Shown one piece after another: positions 34,931-43,672 of a DNA stretch of 58,460 nucleotides; the first letter of the stretch is position 1; the number at the start of each line of letters is the position of its first letter. Origin of the DNA: Candidatus Limosilactobacillus excrementigallinarum (GTDB lineage: Bacteria > Bacillota > Bacilli > Lactobacillales > Lactobacillaceae). Below the pieces are notes generated by a model. The model searched no databases. It saw only the letters and a program-made list of their open reading frames with translations, and was not told the DNA's origin. The DNA is taken from contig DWZS01000058.1 of NCBI GenBank assembly GCA_019117445.1, forward strand, positions 1 through 58,460, read 5' to 3'. The position numbers and the translations under genes were made by a program.

Positions 34931-35455
34931 TTATTTTTTTGCCTTATCAGTAATTGGGGCAAGTGTTAAAAACATGCTCCGTCCTTCCATCTTTGGCCGT
35001 TGAACAACGGTGGCAATGTCCTTAGTCTCATCTGCCATCTTTTCAATCATGTCACGACCGATATCCTTGTGCGTGATCGCCCGACCACGGAAACGTAATG
35101 AAACTCGTACTTTATCACCCTTGGCAATAAACTTACGAACCCGATTTAACTTAACGTTAAAATCGTTGGTATCAATCGTTGGGCTCAAACGAATTTCTTT
35201 TACCGCTTGAGTTTTTTGATTCTTACGGGCTTCACGTTCCTTCTTTTGCATCTCAAAACGATACTTACCGTAATCCATAATTCGTGCAACCGCTGGACGA
35301 GCCTTTGGTGCAACAAGAACCAAGTCTAAATCAGCGTCTTCTGCTAATTGTAAAGCTTCACGCTTGGACTTGATTCCCAATTGATTTCCATCTTGATCAA
35401 TCAAGCGAACTTCTCTGGCACGGATACCGTTATTGACATTCATTCCTTGAGCTAT
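34931..35455 (-). CDS. infC: Translation initiation factor IF-3, probable AUA start
   Basis: 174 residues if the ATA at 35455 is the start. It keeps initiator tRNA selection accurate and prevents subunit joining. The N-terminal domain has NNGIRAREVRLIDQDG and the C-terminal domain GDKVRVSLRFRGRAITH. GGAGG lies nine bases before ATA. By alignment, ATA-GCT-CAA corresponds to the AUU-initiated start of Bacillus IF-3; the ATT at 35461 is only three bases after GGAGG and the ATG at 35443 too far. Rare start codons in infC are a known autoregulatory device because IF-3 discriminates against them. Confidence 0.93.
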   Translation of the reverse strand: MAQGMNVNNGIRAREVRLIDQDGNQLGIKSKREALQLAEDADLDLVLVAPKARPAVARIMDYGKYRFEMQKKEREARKNQKTQAVKEIRLSPTIDTNDFNVKLNRVRKFIAKGDKVRVSLRFRGRAITHKDIGRDMIEKMADETKDIATVVQRPKMEGRSMFLTLAPITDKAKK

Positions 35456-35461
35456 GGCAAT

Positions 35462-35626
35462 ACACCTCCAATTTTGATAACGAAAGAACAAGCAAAAAAG
35501 CGAGGTGCAAACTCACCCCGCTTGAAAATACTAAATCACATTCGTAATCTAGCTTCATTCAACTCGTCAGCCCGGCAACTCTAGTCACCAAGGCGAGAAG
35601 CGGGTGCTTCTGCTTTTCTTTCAACA
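35462..35626 (-). promoter_or_regulatory. infC-rpmI-rplT leader (L20-type attenuator)
   Basis: A structured untranslated leader of about 165 bases precedes infC. On the minus strand GCAGAAGCACCCGCTTCTCGCC forms a local hairpin, and a rho-independent terminator (AAGCGGGGTG / CACCTCGCTT plus T-run, 35493-35523) lies just before the ribosome-binding site. Bacillus uses L20 binding to such a leader to trigger premature termination. L20 control here is inferred from position and layout. Confidence 0.75.
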
Positions 35627-35632
35627 AATACT

Positions 35633-35661
35633 AGATTAATCAATTCGCTAAACTTTGTCAA
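35633..35661 (-). promoter_or_regulatory. Promoter of infC operon
   Basis: On the minus strand a perfect TTGACA and TAATCT are separated by 17 bases, at the end of dnaI. Confidence 0.7.
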
Positions 35662-35675
35662 GACTAAATCTTATT

Positions 35676-36587
35676 TTATCCCTTGGCTCGCAGATTTGGC
35701 CCCACCATCCGAACCTCACGGGACAAAAAGCGAATCCGTTCCATAATTCGTTGGGCTTTTAACGGCTCACTATTACCGTTATTATCTTGTGTAAGATGAT
35801 CAGTTAATTCATCCATGGAAAAGTTTGAGCTAAAAAAGGTTGGTAATTCTTCTTGCATCCGATATTCCAGAATCACTCCCAAAACTTCATCCCGTAACCA
35901 TGGTGATAATGCATCCGCTCCAATATCATCGAGCATTAAAATGGGGGCTTGTTTAACTTCATCACGCTCCTGTTCAGTAGTGTGACGAGCAATCGAGCCT
36001 TTCATATTCACCGCAAAGGTTGGGAAATGAACTAGCATACTATTAACTCCCTGATCTGCCAGTTCATTTGCAATGGCCCCAAGTAAATAGGTTTTCCCCA
36101 CCCCAAAGCTACCAGAAAGGTAGATTCCGGGAACAAAGTTATCTTTGGAGTAACTATTAACGAACTTTACAGCTGCATTCAGCGCCGCAGCTCGTCCTTC
36201 ATTATTAGTGAAATAATCATCGAGGGTCGCCTGCTCAATAAATTTTGGCATGTACCGCTTGCTAACCCGTCGCTGCTTTGCCTGAAGAGCTTGTTGTTTT
36301 AATAGTTGGGCAGTCGGAACATAAGTTACGTCAATTTGCCCGGCTGACATAACAAGCCGTGGGCTATAACCGGGAGCAACACTTGGTGCACCATTTTGAG
36401 CAAGATGTTTTTCATGAACATATTCATATAGTTTTGATCGTCCCCGTTGAATATCTTCATCAGTTAACCGATCTCGATTCGTATTTAAAAATGCTTTAAC
36501 ATCTTGATCAGCAAATACTTCAGAAAAAATCTGCTCAGTGGTTTTTTCACTATTTTGATTCTTTAATAGCTTACGTAGTGGTTCCAC
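35676..36587 (-). CDS. dnaI: Primosomal protein DnaI (helicase loader)
   Basis: 303 residues. The N-terminal helicase-interacting domain (1-95) precedes an AAA+ ATPase domain with Walker A GSFGVGKT, Walker B ILMLDDIGAD, and an Arg-finger region near the end (RIMERIRFLSREVRM). It loads the replicative helicase DnaC together with DnaB and DnaD. It starts at the last base of dnaB, giving a dnaB-dnaI operon as in B. subtilis. Confidence 0.95.
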   Translation of the reverse strand: MEPLRKLLKNQNSEKTTEQIFSEVFADQDVKAFLNTNRDRLTDEDIQRGRSKLYEYVHEKHLAQNGAPSVAPGYSPRLVMSAGQIDVTYVPTAQLLKQQALQAKQRRVSKRYMPKFIEQATLDDYFTNNEGRAAALNAAVKFVNSYSKDNFVPGIYLSGSFGVGKTYLLGAIANELADQGVNSMLVHFPTFAVNMKGSIARHTTEQERDEVKQAPILMLDDIGADALSPWLRDEVLGVILEYRMQEELPTFFSSNFSMDELTDHLTQDNNGNSEPLKAQRIMERIRFLSREVRMVGPNLRAKG

Positions 36588-37984
36588 TAATGGTCACCCC
36601 CATTTCCTTGATGCCGCTTTTGACGATTCTTTCTTAACTCAGCCAGTAATCGTTTTGACTCGGCTAATTGTTCAGGAGACGCTGACTTGGTCTTCGGTTG
36701 GTAGCCCTTCTTTGCCCACTCAGGTAATTTTTCTTTAACTGATCCTTTTCGTCCATTACCATGGAACGAACGTCCAGCTTTTTGCCGTTGTAGTCGAGCG
36801 GCTTGATGCCGTTTAATTTCATTAAAAGCATCTACCGAATTGTGCACTCCAGCCCGTCCCCAGTTATTTGCAATCGCATCTGCTAGATTAGCCTTAACCG
36901 TTGCCAAACCTTGCTCACCAATAATATACCATAGCAATAAATTAATCGCACCATCTGATAACCCACTTTGTTGGACGAGCCGTTCTACTGTGTACCGTTC
37001 TGCAGAACTGACATAACCATTTGTTTGTTGCTTAAGTTGTGCTAAAAACTCCATTGGCGCTTGGCTTTCACACTGCCGAATTAGTTCTTGTACATTCTCT
37101 GGCAACCCGGTCATTTCTAGTTCGTTGACTGGTTTACCGCTAGGACGTCTTTCCTGCTGATCCGGAGTAGAAACATGACCAGCATTGCGCGCCAGTTTCT
37201 TAAATTCATCAGCACTGAACTGATTATTAACCACATCAATTGATCGCTCAATCAAACGCGCAATTGCTAACTCATCATATCCGTACGTCCGGTGCTCCAC
37301 TAAGATTAGTTTTTGGTATTGATTAACTATTTCGGGATCCACTCCCGCACCTGATAATTGCTGCGCCACAAAATGTAAATCAAACTCGCCTTTAGGAAGC
37401 TGATTAGTGGCTACCCGATGACTAGTGGCTTCTTTAATTTGTTTTTGCATGCGTTTAAGTGCAACATCATCTGCCAGATGGTCTCGATCTGGATGAAACA
37501 CTGTAAAGAAGGAATGGCTGACATTTGTTAATTCATCGACATCTAAATAATAACCCAATGCCGCAGTTCCTAACTGCTCAAAACGTTCTGGACCCACCAT
37601 TTCTAATAACTGGACACTTAGTAATTCATCTCTCATGAACGCAGCTGGAGTTAACGTGGGATGTAATTCAAAGACGGCTACTGCCCCTAATTCGTCAGTT
37701 CTGGTAAACGTCTTGATTAACCCAACGGCTTCCAATTGCGAAAGTGCTTCTGTAATCACCCGGATACCAACGTTTAATTGGGATAGTAATTTGGTGACTG
37801 GTTGGCGATCTGAAATCATGGGGCGTTCCCTTAGTTGATACTGCAATGCTGAAAAAAGCCCCAAAGCATTGGGACTCATTAACGGTAAATAATAATCAAC
37901 AAAAGTTTGTTCATTATTATTGGCAAAATCTGGGGTAGCACTAACAACATAGCCGGTTTTAGGGGTTAACTGAAAGTTAGTCAT
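36587..37984 (-). CDS. dnaB: Replication initiation / membrane attachment protein DnaB (Gram-positive type)
   Basis: 465 residues from the ATG at 37984, which overlaps the nrdR end by 8 bases (ATGACTAA). It is the Bacillus-type DnaB helicase co-loader, not the E. coli helicase. The N-terminal winged helix (about 20-110) and two DnaB/DnaD-type C-terminal helical domains are visible; INLLLWYIIGEQGLATVKANLADAIANNWGRAGV is the DDBH2 signature. The tail is Lys/Arg-rich and probably binds DNA. Confidence 0.93.
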   Translation of the reverse strand: MTNFQLTPKTGYVVSATPDFANNNEQTFVDYYLPLMSPNALGLFSALQYQLRERPMISDRQPVTKLLSQLNVGIRVITEALSQLEAVGLIKTFTRTDELGAVAVFELHPTLTPAAFMRDELLSVQLLEMVGPERFEQLGTAALGYYLDVDELTNVSHSFFTVFHPDRDHLADDVALKRMQKQIKEATSHRVATNQLPKGEFDLHFVAQQLSGAGVDPEIVNQYQKLILVEHRTYGYDELAIARLIERSIDVVNNQFSADEFKKLARNAGHVSTPDQQERRPSGKPVNELEMTGLPENVQELIRQCESQAPMEFLAQLKQQTNGYVSSAERYTVERLVQQSGLSDGAINLLLWYIIGEQGLATVKANLADAIANNWGRAGVHNSVDAFNEIKRHQAARLQRQKAGRSFHGNGRKGSVKEKLPEWAKKGYQPKTKSASPEQLAESKRLLAELRKNRQKRHQGNGGDH

Positions 37985-38453
37985 TATGATCACTTCGTTT
38001 GTTGTTACCAATCATAGTTTGTAATTCACTCATAAAGGCATCCACATCCTTAAATTGCCGATAAACACTTGCAAAACGAATATAGGAAACTTCGTCCACC
38101 GCTTTTAATTCGGTCATTACATACTTACCAATCAGCTGACTAGAAACCTCAGTCTCACCTAAACGACGGACTTGGCTTTCAACCTTATCCGCAATCTTCG
38201 TAAGTTGTTCCATGCTGACTGGCCGCTTTTCAGCTGAACGCACCAAACCATTTAAAATCTTTTGACGATTAAATTCCTGTCTGGTCCCGTCCTTTTTAAC
38301 AACTAACAGTGGGGTTTCTTCATATCGTTCAAAAGTGGTGAACCGAAAACCACAGTTAGCACATTCGCGCCGTCGGCGAATGCAAGTACCATCTTCGCTC
38401 GGACGACTATCAATTACTCGGGAGCCATTCTTATGGCAGTGTGGACATATCAA
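37977..38453 (-). CDS. nrdR: Transcriptional repressor NrdR
   Basis: 158 residues from a TTG at 38453, eight bases after AAGGAGG. The zinc ribbon (CPHC near 3-6 and CANCGFRF near 31) binds NrdR boxes, and the ATP-cone domain (VVKKDGTRQEFNRQKILNGLVRSAEKRPV) senses ATP/dATP. It represses ribonucleotide reductase genes, none of which are in this window. It lies upstream of dnaB, as in B. subtilis. Confidence 0.96.
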   Translation of the reverse strand: MICPHCHKNGSRVIDSRPSEDGTCIRRRRECANCGFRFTTFERYEETPLLVVKKDGTRQEFNRQKILNGLVRSAEKRPVSMEQLTKIADKVESQVRRLGETEVSSQLIGKYVMTELKAVDEVSYIRFASVYRQFKDVDAFMSELQTMIGNNKRSDHND

Positions 38454-38492
38454 ACTACTGCCCTCCTTATACTAGCTTACTAAACAAGCATC

Positions 38493-38501
38493 ATTATACC
38501 A
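38493..38501 (-). promoter_or_regulatory. Extended -10 promoter of nrdR-dnaB-dnaI
   Basis: The minus strand reads TGGTATAAT, a perfect extended -10, 40 bases before the nrdR start codon. No clear -35 box is seen. Confidence 0.5.
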
Positions 38502-38509
38502 CATTCAGA

Positions 38510-39100
38510 TTACTGAACATTATCCAACCATTGCTGGACTTGTTGTTCGGTTCTAGCAATGGTCGAATCATTATCAATAACCAAATCAGCTAATGCTTCT
38601 TTAGTCGCTAATGGCATCTGGCTTTTGATTCTCGCCTCTGCCTGTTCCACAGTAAGTTGGTTACGTTTCATTAAACGTTTTAATTGAATTGCTGGTGAAG
38701 TAACCACAACCATTACTAAATCACACAATGCATCATAATGTTGCTCAAATAATAATGGTGCATCTAAAAAGATCAATTGGTGATCTGCCCTTTGCAATGC
38801 TGTCAATTGTCGGATAATTTCCAAACGAATCAGTGGTTGCAAAATCTTGTTTAAAATTTGTAATTGATCTGGTGAATTAAAAACCACTCGACCCAATTTC
38901 TGCCGATTTAAACGCCCATCATCGGTTAAAATCTTTGGACCAAAGGCCTGTACAATTTTTTTCAGGCCAACCGTACCTGGTGCAACCACCTGCCTAGCAA
39001 CCTGATCAGCATCCACTACTGAATAACCACACCGGATTAAATAATTACTAACTGTCGACTTTCCAGAGGCGATTCCACCGGTAATACCAATAATCATCAT
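38510..39100 (-). CDS. coaE: Dephospho-CoA kinase
   Basis: 196 residues. It performs the last step of CoA synthesis, phosphorylating the 3' OH of dephospho-CoA. P-loop GITGGIASGKST is at the N-terminus; DADQVARQVVAPG and LFLDAPLLFEQ are the substrate and lid-associated motifs. The first ATG overlaps the mutM stop by 4 bases (ATGA), and a second ATG directly follows. Confidence 0.95.
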   Translation of the reverse strand: MMIIGITGGIASGKSTVSNYLIRCGYSVVDADQVARQVVAPGTVGLKKIVQAFGPKILTDDGRLNRQKLGRVVFNSPDQLQILNKILQPLIRLEIIRQLTALQRADHQLIFLDAPLLFEQHYDALCDLVMVVVTSPAIQLKRLMKRNQLTVEQAEARIKSQMPLATKEALADLVIDNDSTIARTEQQVQQWLDNVQ

Positions 39101-39930
39101 TTTTCAATCAATTCTTGGCAGTGTGGACAATACGTTGTACCACGTTGGGCAACCTTAATCTTAACCATCTTGGTTCCACAACGAGGACACTTCTCTCCAC
39201 CATGATCATAAGCTTTTAAGTAGTCTTGAAAACCACCGGCATCGCCAAATGCATTTTTATAAGTATGTACCGTCGTCCCCTTATGCTCTGTGGCCGTTGC
39301 AATTTCCTTAATAATGTTTTCTCGTAACGTCTTAGCTTGGTCATGGGTAAGAGTGTTAGCAGCCTGTTCCGGATTAATCTTGCTCATCCATAAAACTTCA
39401 TCACAGTAAATATTACCGAGACCGGCAACATGACTTTGGTTTAACAAAAATGGCTTAATTTTTCCGCGACTCTTATGTAATATCCGTTCAAAATAGTCGA
39501 GCTTAAAGTCTTGTTCAGTTGGTTCAGGACCAATTGTCCGTAAGCCACCATAATTCATCTCTTCACCAGTCGTTACTAGTCGCATCCGGCCAAATTTGCG
39601 GGTATCGCGGTAGCACAAATCTGTGCCATTCTTAAAATGAAAAATCACGTGGGTATGCTTATCAACCGGTGTTCTCGTTTTTTGTTTAAAATAGCTCCCT
39701 TCCATCCGTAAATGAGAAATCATCGTTAGGTGGTTAGAAAATCTAAACAGTAAGTATTTTCCACGTCGATCAACATGCTCAATCGTTTGACCAACTAAAG
39801 CTTCGCGGAATTCTTCCACATCATTTTCAATCGTTTTCCCATAATTAACATCAATTCCAATAATTTGCTGACCGTCTGCAATTTGGTTTAATCCACGACG
39901 AACCGTTTCCACTTCCGGCATTTCAGGCAT
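39097..39930 (-). CDS. mutM: Formamidopyrimidine-DNA glycosylase
   Basis: 277 residues from the ATG at 39930 behind GGGAGG. It removes 8-oxoguanine and FapyG from DNA. The mature N-terminal PEMPEVETVRRGL supplies the catalytic Pro and Glu. The H2TH helix-hairpin region has VAGLGNIYCDEVLW, and the C-terminal zinc finger is complete (CPRCGTK, CPHCQ). It is followed by coaE with overlap, giving a polA-mutM-coaE order as in B. subtilis. Confidence 0.97.
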   Translation of the reverse strand: MPEMPEVETVRRGLNQIADGQQIIGIDVNYGKTIENDVEEFREALVGQTIEHVDRRGKYLLFRFSNHLTMISHLRMEGSYFKQKTRTPVDKHTHVIFHFKNGTDLCYRDTRKFGRMRLVTTGEEMNYGGLRTIGPEPTEQDFKLDYFERILHKSRGKIKPFLLNQSHVAGLGNIYCDEVLWMSKINPEQAANTLTHDQAKTLRENIIKEIATATEHKGTTVHTYKNAFGDAGGFQDYLKAYDHGGEKCPRCGTKMVKIKVAQRGTTYCPHCQELIEK

Positions 39931-40010
39931 AATTCCGCCTCCCAAGTTTTTAGAACCATTATAAACTGTTACGAATAATTTGCAAATTACTCAATCTAGC
40001 CCAGTCTACA

Positions 40011-40062
40011 AAATGGGATCGTGAGCATGAAAACGTTAGTGTCTTCTGTCACGATCCCATCT
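40011..40062 (-). terminator. Terminator of polA
   Basis: ATGGGATCGTGA pairs with TCACGATCCCAT across a loop of about 24 bases. TTTT follows on the minus strand. Confidence 0.8.
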
Positions 40063-40103
40063 TTACATATTTTGATTAAATAACGATTATAATTACCGCT
40101 CCA

Positions 40104-42767
40104 TCATTTCAAATCATACCAGGTGTCGCCAACTTTGCTTTCAACTTTCAGCGGTACATCTAATTTAACTGCGGAATCCATCACCTTTGGCACCAATTCT
40201 CGTAATTGATCAATTTCCTCTTCAGGGGCCTCAAAGATTAATTCGTCATGAATTTGCAACAACATTTTAGCTTTTAACCCAGCTTTTTGAAGTTGCTCAT
40301 TCATATTAATCATCGCAATTTTAATAATATCAGCGGCACTCCCTTGAATCGGTGTATTCATTGCCGTTCGTTCAGCAAATGAACGCCGACTGAAATTCTT
40401 AGAATTGATTTCCGGTAAATACCGACGGCGATGGGTTAAAGTTTCAACATAGCCTTGCTTTTTAGCGAGTTTAACAATATTTTCAATATATTCCTGAACT
40501 CCTGGGAATTCTTTGAAGTAACTTTGAATAAATTCGTGAGCTTGTTTTCGGGTAACATGGATATTTTGCGACAATCCATAGTCACTAATCCCATAGACAA
40601 TCCCGAAGTTAACCGCTTTAGCCTGCCGTCGCATGTTTGGGGTCACTTTTTCCCCAGGTAACAAGTGAAAAATTCGTCGAGCAGTACTTTCGTGAATATC
40701 CTTACCATCAATAAAGTCTTGTTGAAGATTACGATCCCCCGTTACGTGAGCGAGTACTCGCAATTCAACTTGTGAGTAATCACTAGAGAAAATCTTCCAT
40801 CCGGGTTGGCTCGGCTTAAACGCGCGCCGAATCTTTCTTCCTTCCTCTAATCGAACGGGGATATTTTGGAGGTTTGGATCAACTGATGATAGCCGCCCCG
40901 TTTGTGTTAAGGTCTGCAAATAACGAGTATGGATCTTTTGATCTGATGAATGAATAACCTTGAGCAAACCAGTGATATACGTTGACTGAATTTTAGAAAT
41001 TTGGCGATAAATCAAAATATTATCAATAATCGGTGCTTGGCCCTGCAATTTTTCTAAAACTTCAACCGATGTCGAATAACCGGTTTTTGTTTTTTTAATA
41101 ACTGGTAACTTCATCTTCTCAAAAAGAATCGTTCCCAACTGTTTGGTCGAATTAATATTAAATTCTTCCCCAGCTTCGTTGTAAATAGCTTGTTCTAATT
41201 CCGCTAGTCGTTCCTTTAACTTGCTACCCATCTCTTTCAAAGTGGTGGCATCAACGTGCACTCCTGCAATTTCCATTTGGGCTAACACGTGGGAAAGCGG
41301 ACGTTCAATGTCGGTATACAACGGCCACTGCTCATTTTCATGAAGCTGGTCAATTAAAGGACGCTTTAACTGCTCAATCGCCATTCCCTTGTGAACCAGA
41401 TGAGTGAAGAAAACATTCTGATCATCGGGGAGTTGGCGACTTTTCCCCTTCCCATAAACTTCTTCATCAGATTGAACCTGGTAATAATCATGTTCATGGG
41501 CTAATTGACCCAGATCATTACTGTTATCATTCGTATTTAATAAGTAAGAGACGAGCAAAAAATCAAAACCAACATCATGAAGTTCAATCCCTTGTCGATG
41601 AAGGGCAACATAATGTGCCTTGGCATTAAACGTATCCTTTTTAATTTGTTGATCTTCTAATAACTCCTTGATTTCTGGCGTCGATAAAAGTTCTGGATCC
41701 TGACTAACCCACCAGTGACCCTGCGAGCCAATTACAAATCCTGCCACTGGTGAGACATGATAATTAGGATCAGGTAATTCCAAAAGGAAGACCATCTGAT
41801 CTTTAATTTGCTTAAGTTCCGCAAGATTATCAGTAGTGAGTTCAGTAAACTTGACCTGTTCATTGGCAACCGGTTGATGAGTATCTGGAGCTACCTGCAT
41901 TTTAGCCAAAAATGATTTAAAATTGAGCTTTTCAAATAAAGCAATTAATTTTTCCTGTTGAGGACCTCGGTAAGCGAGGTCTGCTAGTCCAATTTTAACT
42001 GGCGCATCACGTCGAATCCGTGCTAAGTCTTGACACTGTCGAGCGATGGCTTCTTCATTAATTAAATTTTCCTTCCGCTTACTCTTCTTCATCTGGTCAA
42101 TATTTTCATAAATCCCATCTAAAGAACCATATTTACGAATTAAATTCAATGCAGTTTTTTCACCGATTTTGGTTACTCCCGGGTAATTATCTGAACTATC
42201 ACCCATCAAGGCTTTAACATCAATGAATTGAGTTGGAGTTACCCCGAGTTTCTCCTTCATATATTCCGGCGTAAAGTGTTCGGTTTGGGTGACTCCCTTC
42301 TTAGTTACCGCGACGGTAGTATGGTCAGTTGCCAATTGGGTTAAATCACGGTCCCCAGAAACAATTAAGGTTCGAAAGCCCGCCTGATCTGCCTGTTTTG
42401 CTAATGTTCCGATAATATCATCGGCTTCATAATCTGGCAGCTCATAGCTATGCAGTCCTGAAGCTTCTACCAATTGCCGTACATAAGGGAACTGCTCGGT
42501 CAATTCCTCGGGTGTCTTTGCTCGACCAGCTTTGTAGTCATGATATTTAGCAGTTCGAAAAGTAGTTTTACCTGCATCAAAGGCAACTAATGCAGCATCC
42601 GGTTTAAAATTATCTAAAACATGGTCCAACATTAGTTTGAATCCATAAATGGCTGCTGTATGTAGACCGTCCTGATTTGTAAAACGATCAATTTGCGTAT
42701 GCATTGCATAAAATGCCCGGAAAACAATACTGTTCCCGTCAATTAATAAAAGTTGCTTTTCTGCCAT
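40104..42767 (-). CDS. polA: DNA polymerase I
   Basis: 887 residues: a 5' nuclease domain (1-290, LLIDGNSIVFRAFYA and SGDRDLTQL), a 3'-5' exonuclease-like domain (about 300-480) that lacks the DxE metal motif (FLLELPDPNY), and a polymerase domain with motif A (FSSDYSQVELRVLAH), motif B (RRQAKAVNFGIVYG) and motif C (LQIHDELIFE). Loss of proofreading residues is normal for Gram-positive PolA. It repairs gaps and removes RNA primers. Confidence 0.97.
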   Translation of the reverse strand: MAEKQLLLIDGNSIVFRAFYAMHTQIDRFTNQDGLHTAAIYGFKLMLDHVLDNFKPDAALVAFDAGKTTFRTAKYHDYKAGRAKTPEELTEQFPYVRQLVEASGLHSYELPDYEADDIIGTLAKQADQAGFRTLIVSGDRDLTQLATDHTTVAVTKKGVTQTEHFTPEYMKEKLGVTPTQFIDVKALMGDSSDNYPGVTKIGEKTALNLIRKYGSLDGIYENIDQMKKSKRKENLINEEAIARQCQDLARIRRDAPVKIGLADLAYRGPQQEKLIALFEKLNFKSFLAKMQVAPDTHQPVANEQVKFTELTTDNLAELKQIKDQMVFLLELPDPNYHVSPVAGFVIGSQGHWWVSQDPELLSTPEIKELLEDQQIKKDTFNAKAHYVALHRQGIELHDVGFDFLLVSYLLNTNDNSNDLGQLAHEHDYYQVQSDEEVYGKGKSRQLPDDQNVFFTHLVHKGMAIEQLKRPLIDQLHENEQWPLYTDIERPLSHVLAQMEIAGVHVDATTLKEMGSKLKERLAELEQAIYNEAGEEFNINSTKQLGTILFEKMKLPVIKKTKTGYSTSVEVLEKLQGQAPIIDNILIYRQISKIQSTYITGLLKVIHSSDQKIHTRYLQTLTQTGRLSSVDPNLQNIPVRLEEGRKIRRAFKPSQPGWKIFSSDYSQVELRVLAHVTGDRNLQQDFIDGKDIHESTARRIFHLLPGEKVTPNMRRQAKAVNFGIVYGISDYGLSQNIHVTRKQAHEFIQSYFKEFPGVQEYIENIVKLAKKQGYVETLTHRRRYLPEINSKNFSRRSFAERTAMNTPIQGSAADIIKIAMINMNEQLQKAGLKAKMLLQIHDELIFEAPEEEIDQLRELVPKVMDSAVKLDVPLKVESKVGDTWYDLK

Positions 42768-42795
42768 AATTCAACCTCGCTCTCTTTCTTGTACC

Positions 42796-42804
42796 ATTGT
42801 AACA
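42796..42804 (-). promoter_or_regulatory. Extended -10 promoter of polA
   Basis: The minus strand reads TGTTACAAT (TGnTACAAT), about 29 bases before the start codon. The -35 region is weak. Confidence 0.45.
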
Positions 42805-42820
42805 AGCTTTAACCCAAAAT

Positions 42821-42872
42821 AAAAAGAGGTCAGACCAGAACTAGTACAACTAGTTCATTGTCCACCCTCTAA
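42821..42872 (-). terminator. Terminator of the BI-1 family gene
   Basis: An outer stem AGAGG / CCTCT encloses a perfect inner stem GAACTAGT / ACTAGTTC. TTTTT follows on the minus strand. Confidence 0.8.
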
Positions 42873-42878
42873 AAAACG

Positions 42879-43586
42879 TTAGTTACGATCACTCATCCCA
42901 AAAATTTGTAATAAGGATAGGAAGAGGTTAATGAAATCTAAGTATAGTTGCAAAGCACCCAGAACGGCTAACCCACCAACTGATACTTGTGATCCATAAT
43001 TAAGATAAATATTCTTCATCTTTTGTGCATCCCATCCAGTTAAGACTACGAAGATGATTACCGCAATGTAGGAAAAAACGTAAGAAATTGCAGCGCTTCG
43101 TAAGAACATGTTAATCAGACTAGCGATAATTAAGGCCACCAGAGCAGCTAAAGCATGACTTCCTGCACGACTAAGATCACGTTTCGTTACTGTTCCATAA
43201 ATTGTCATCGTAATGAAAACTGCAGATGATGATAGGAAAGCAGCAGCAATATTAGCAGTCGTATACGCCATCGAGATGAGTGAGAACTCAAATCCATAAA
43301 TTACCGCAATTACCATTAACATTATCAGGCTTCCCGCGGGATTCCGCGTTGCACTGAAACTAATTCCCATGGAAAGTGCGATTGGCAAAAGCAGAATTAA
43401 CCAAACCATTCCGCTATGTTGGGTCGCAAATGCTAACGACGATGCTCGAAATGGAACCATGGTTAAGTATGCCACAAATGCAGAAACAATAACCGCAACT
43501 GACATTAACCCATACATCCGGGTTAAAAAGCTATTTAATCCCGCAACGTTCACTTCACGACGCGGTTCTTGTGAAAAATTATCCAC
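42879..43586 (-). CDS. Bax inhibitor-1/YccA family membrane protein
   Basis: 235 residues from a GTG start behind GGAGGAG. Seven transmembrane helices, a soluble N-terminus, and the C-terminal signature GALQLYLDFINLFLSLLQIFG typical of the BI-1 (TMBIM) family. The bacterial members include pH-sensitive calcium leak channels, so ion homeostasis is a likely role. The Asp pair of the channel pore (in GWDAQKMK and YLDF) is kept. It lies alone between murC and polA. Confidence 0.92.
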   Translation of the reverse strand: MDNFSQEPRREVNVAGLNSFLTRMYGLMSVAVIVSAFVAYLTMVPFRASSLAFATQHSGMVWLILLLPIALSMGISFSATRNPAGSLIMLMVIAVIYGFEFSLISMAYTTANIAAAFLSSSAVFITMTIYGTVTKRDLSRAGSHALAALVALIIASLINMFLRSAAISYVFSYIAVIIFVVLTGWDAQKMKNIYLNYGSQVSVGGLAVLGALQLYLDFINLFLSLLQIFGMSDRN

Positions 43587-43619
43587 GATAACTCCTCCTT
43601 AAATCAGTAAATTGATAAA

Positions 43620-43645
43620 GAAATGGTAGCAAACGCCACCATTTC
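43620..43645 (-). terminator. Possible terminator of murC
   Basis: GAAATGGT pairs with ACCATTTC around a GC-rich loop. Only a weak T-run follows on the minus strand. Confidence 0.5.
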
Positions 43646-43672
43646 AATCAAGGATTTTTACTCTTTTATAAA

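Noticed and set aside
40104..42767. Missing proofreading motif in PolA as a possible anomaly
   Set aside because: The DxE exonuclease residues are commonly lost in Gram-positive DNA polymerase I, so this is ordinary.
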